NCBI GenBank assembly: GCA_919903585.1
Contig: CAKKST010000139.1
Span: 1 to 5,630 of the forward strand
Length of the DNA: 5,630 nucleotides
Source of the DNA: Nitrospiria bacterium
GTDB lineage: Bacteria; Nitrospirota; CAKKRA01; 9FT-COMBO-42-15
Direction of reading: 5' to 3'
Shown here: positions 5,228-5,630 of the stretch, in pieces
Numbering within the stretch: the stretch's first letter is position 1
Layout of the letters: the number at the start of each line of letters is the position of its first letter
Translations under genes and position numbers: made by a program
The notes under the pieces: model-generated
Told to the model about the DNA's origin: nothing
Databases searched by the model: none
Seen by the model: the letters and a program-made list of their open reading frames with translations, nothing else

Positions 5228-5630
5228 GGATAGGGACGGATAGAGCCTTTATCGCAAATGCAGTAGGCAGGCGGAATTAGCCTGTCCTTGAACACCACCA
5301 GTGTAGAACAATCCTCACCTATAGCAGATGGCGCAATTATCGCCTCAAAACCTGAGTTTCTTGCCTCCCTCGCAATAATCTGAGTTATAGAAAAGTCTGT
5401 TGGGTCAGTTAGTTGGTCAGTAGAAAGATGAAGTTTTTTTAGAAAAGAAATATTGGTCAAATCCAGACATCCTGTCAAATTTACACTGAATGTCCCGATT
5501 ACCTGAGGAGGCAGGTCTTGCTTGCGGCCATGCACCTGCTTTAGTTTTTCTCTGTAGGCACAATCAGGGCTGATAGAGAGATACAGCACACCAAACTCAC
5601 CTCTTGGATTATAACGCCACGAGTATAAGA
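5224..5630 (-). CDS. RES-domain family protein (partial, C-terminal 134 residues)
   Basis: The frame stays open to the right edge, so the start is outside the window. The GTG at 5589 is internal: codons before it read WRYNPRGEFG, which is part of the RES domain. Of the 134 visible residues, the conserved polar positions of the family appear as R5 (WRYNP), Y16 and S18 (LYLS), E27 (CAYREK) and S101 (APSA), with the usual late segment AREARNSGFEAIIAPSA and TLVVFKDRL. RES proteins such as MbcT and ParT act on NAD+, as NAD+ phosphorylases or ADP-ribosyltransferases, and are usually toxins paired with a Xre/MbcA/ParS-type antitoxin encoded just upstream; that position is off the right edge here. 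Whether this copy is an active toxin is unknown. It converges on the ferredoxin gene with overlapping stop codons and no terminator between them. Confidence 0.82.
   Translation of the reverse strand, partial: LYSWRYNPRGEFGVLYLSISPDCAYREKLKQVHGRKQDLPPQVIGTFSVNLTGCLDLTNISFLKKLHLSTDQLTDPTDFSITQIIAREARNSGFEAIIAPSAIGEDCSTLVVFKDRLIPPAYCICDKGSIRPYP

Noticed and set aside
5403..5421. Direct repeat GGTCAGT (5403-5409 and 5415-5421)
   Set aside because: It is a short in-frame repeat giving two similar Thr-Asp pairs in the RES protein; too short and local to be a mobile or regulatory element.
5224..5589. RES gene as a complete 121-codon gene starting at the GTG at 5589
   Set aside because: The frame continues upstream to the window edge and encodes conserved RES-domain residues there, so the gene is cut by the window.
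1..5630. CRISPR array, tRNA or rRNA gene, insertion sequence
   Set aside because: No regularly spaced repeats, cloverleaf-like segments, rRNA motifs, transposase or terminal inverted repeats were seen.

Overview
The window looks like a chromosomal fragment of a Gram-negative-type bacterium of moderate, slightly AT-leaning composition. An outer-membrane-type lipoprotein, a two-subunit pyruvate carboxylase, a low-potential ferredoxin and a RES-domain protein together suit an anaerobic or microaerophilic deltaproteobacterial- or Nitrospirota-like lineage. That placement is inference; there is no rRNA or other marker gene here.

Left part (1-4048, minus strand): one operon read right to left. It begins with a 654-residue exported protein with N-terminal TPR-like repeats and a C-terminal type I periplasmic-binding fold, the layout of the penicillin-binding-protein activator LpoA. 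Its stop codon overlaps the start of a biotin carboxylase subunit (TGATG). After a 118-base gap comes the carboxyltransferase subunit, cut by the left window edge. The last two together make a split pyruvate carboxylase (PycA + PycB) that would convert pyruvate, bicarbonate and ATP to oxaloacetate. The gap between pycA and pycB holds an inverted pair of REP-like hairpin elements with G-quadruplex-forming sequence on each strand, one of which abuts the pycB ribosome binding site.

Centre (4049-4141): a 93-base divergent control region. The minus-strand promoter is near consensus (TTGACA-17-TATATT). The plus-strand promoter (TTGCTT-18-TATAAT) puts its predicted start on or next to the xer start codon, suggesting a leaderless message.

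Right part (4142-5630): a complete XerC/XerD tyrosine recombinase followed after 3 bases by a 65-residue single-cluster ferredoxin, whose Shine-Dalgarno lies in the last codons of xer. Convergent to this pair, with stop codons overlapping by 4 bases, is the C-terminal part of a RES-domain protein (toxin-like NAD+-consuming family) whose start lies beyond the right edge.

All coding regions are recognisable families and I see no evidence of a wholly new system. The most unusual items are the repeat/G4 cassette inside the carboxylase operon, the coupling of an LpoA-like lipoprotein to pyruvate carboxylase, and the back-to-back promoters with a possibly leaderless recombinase gene.
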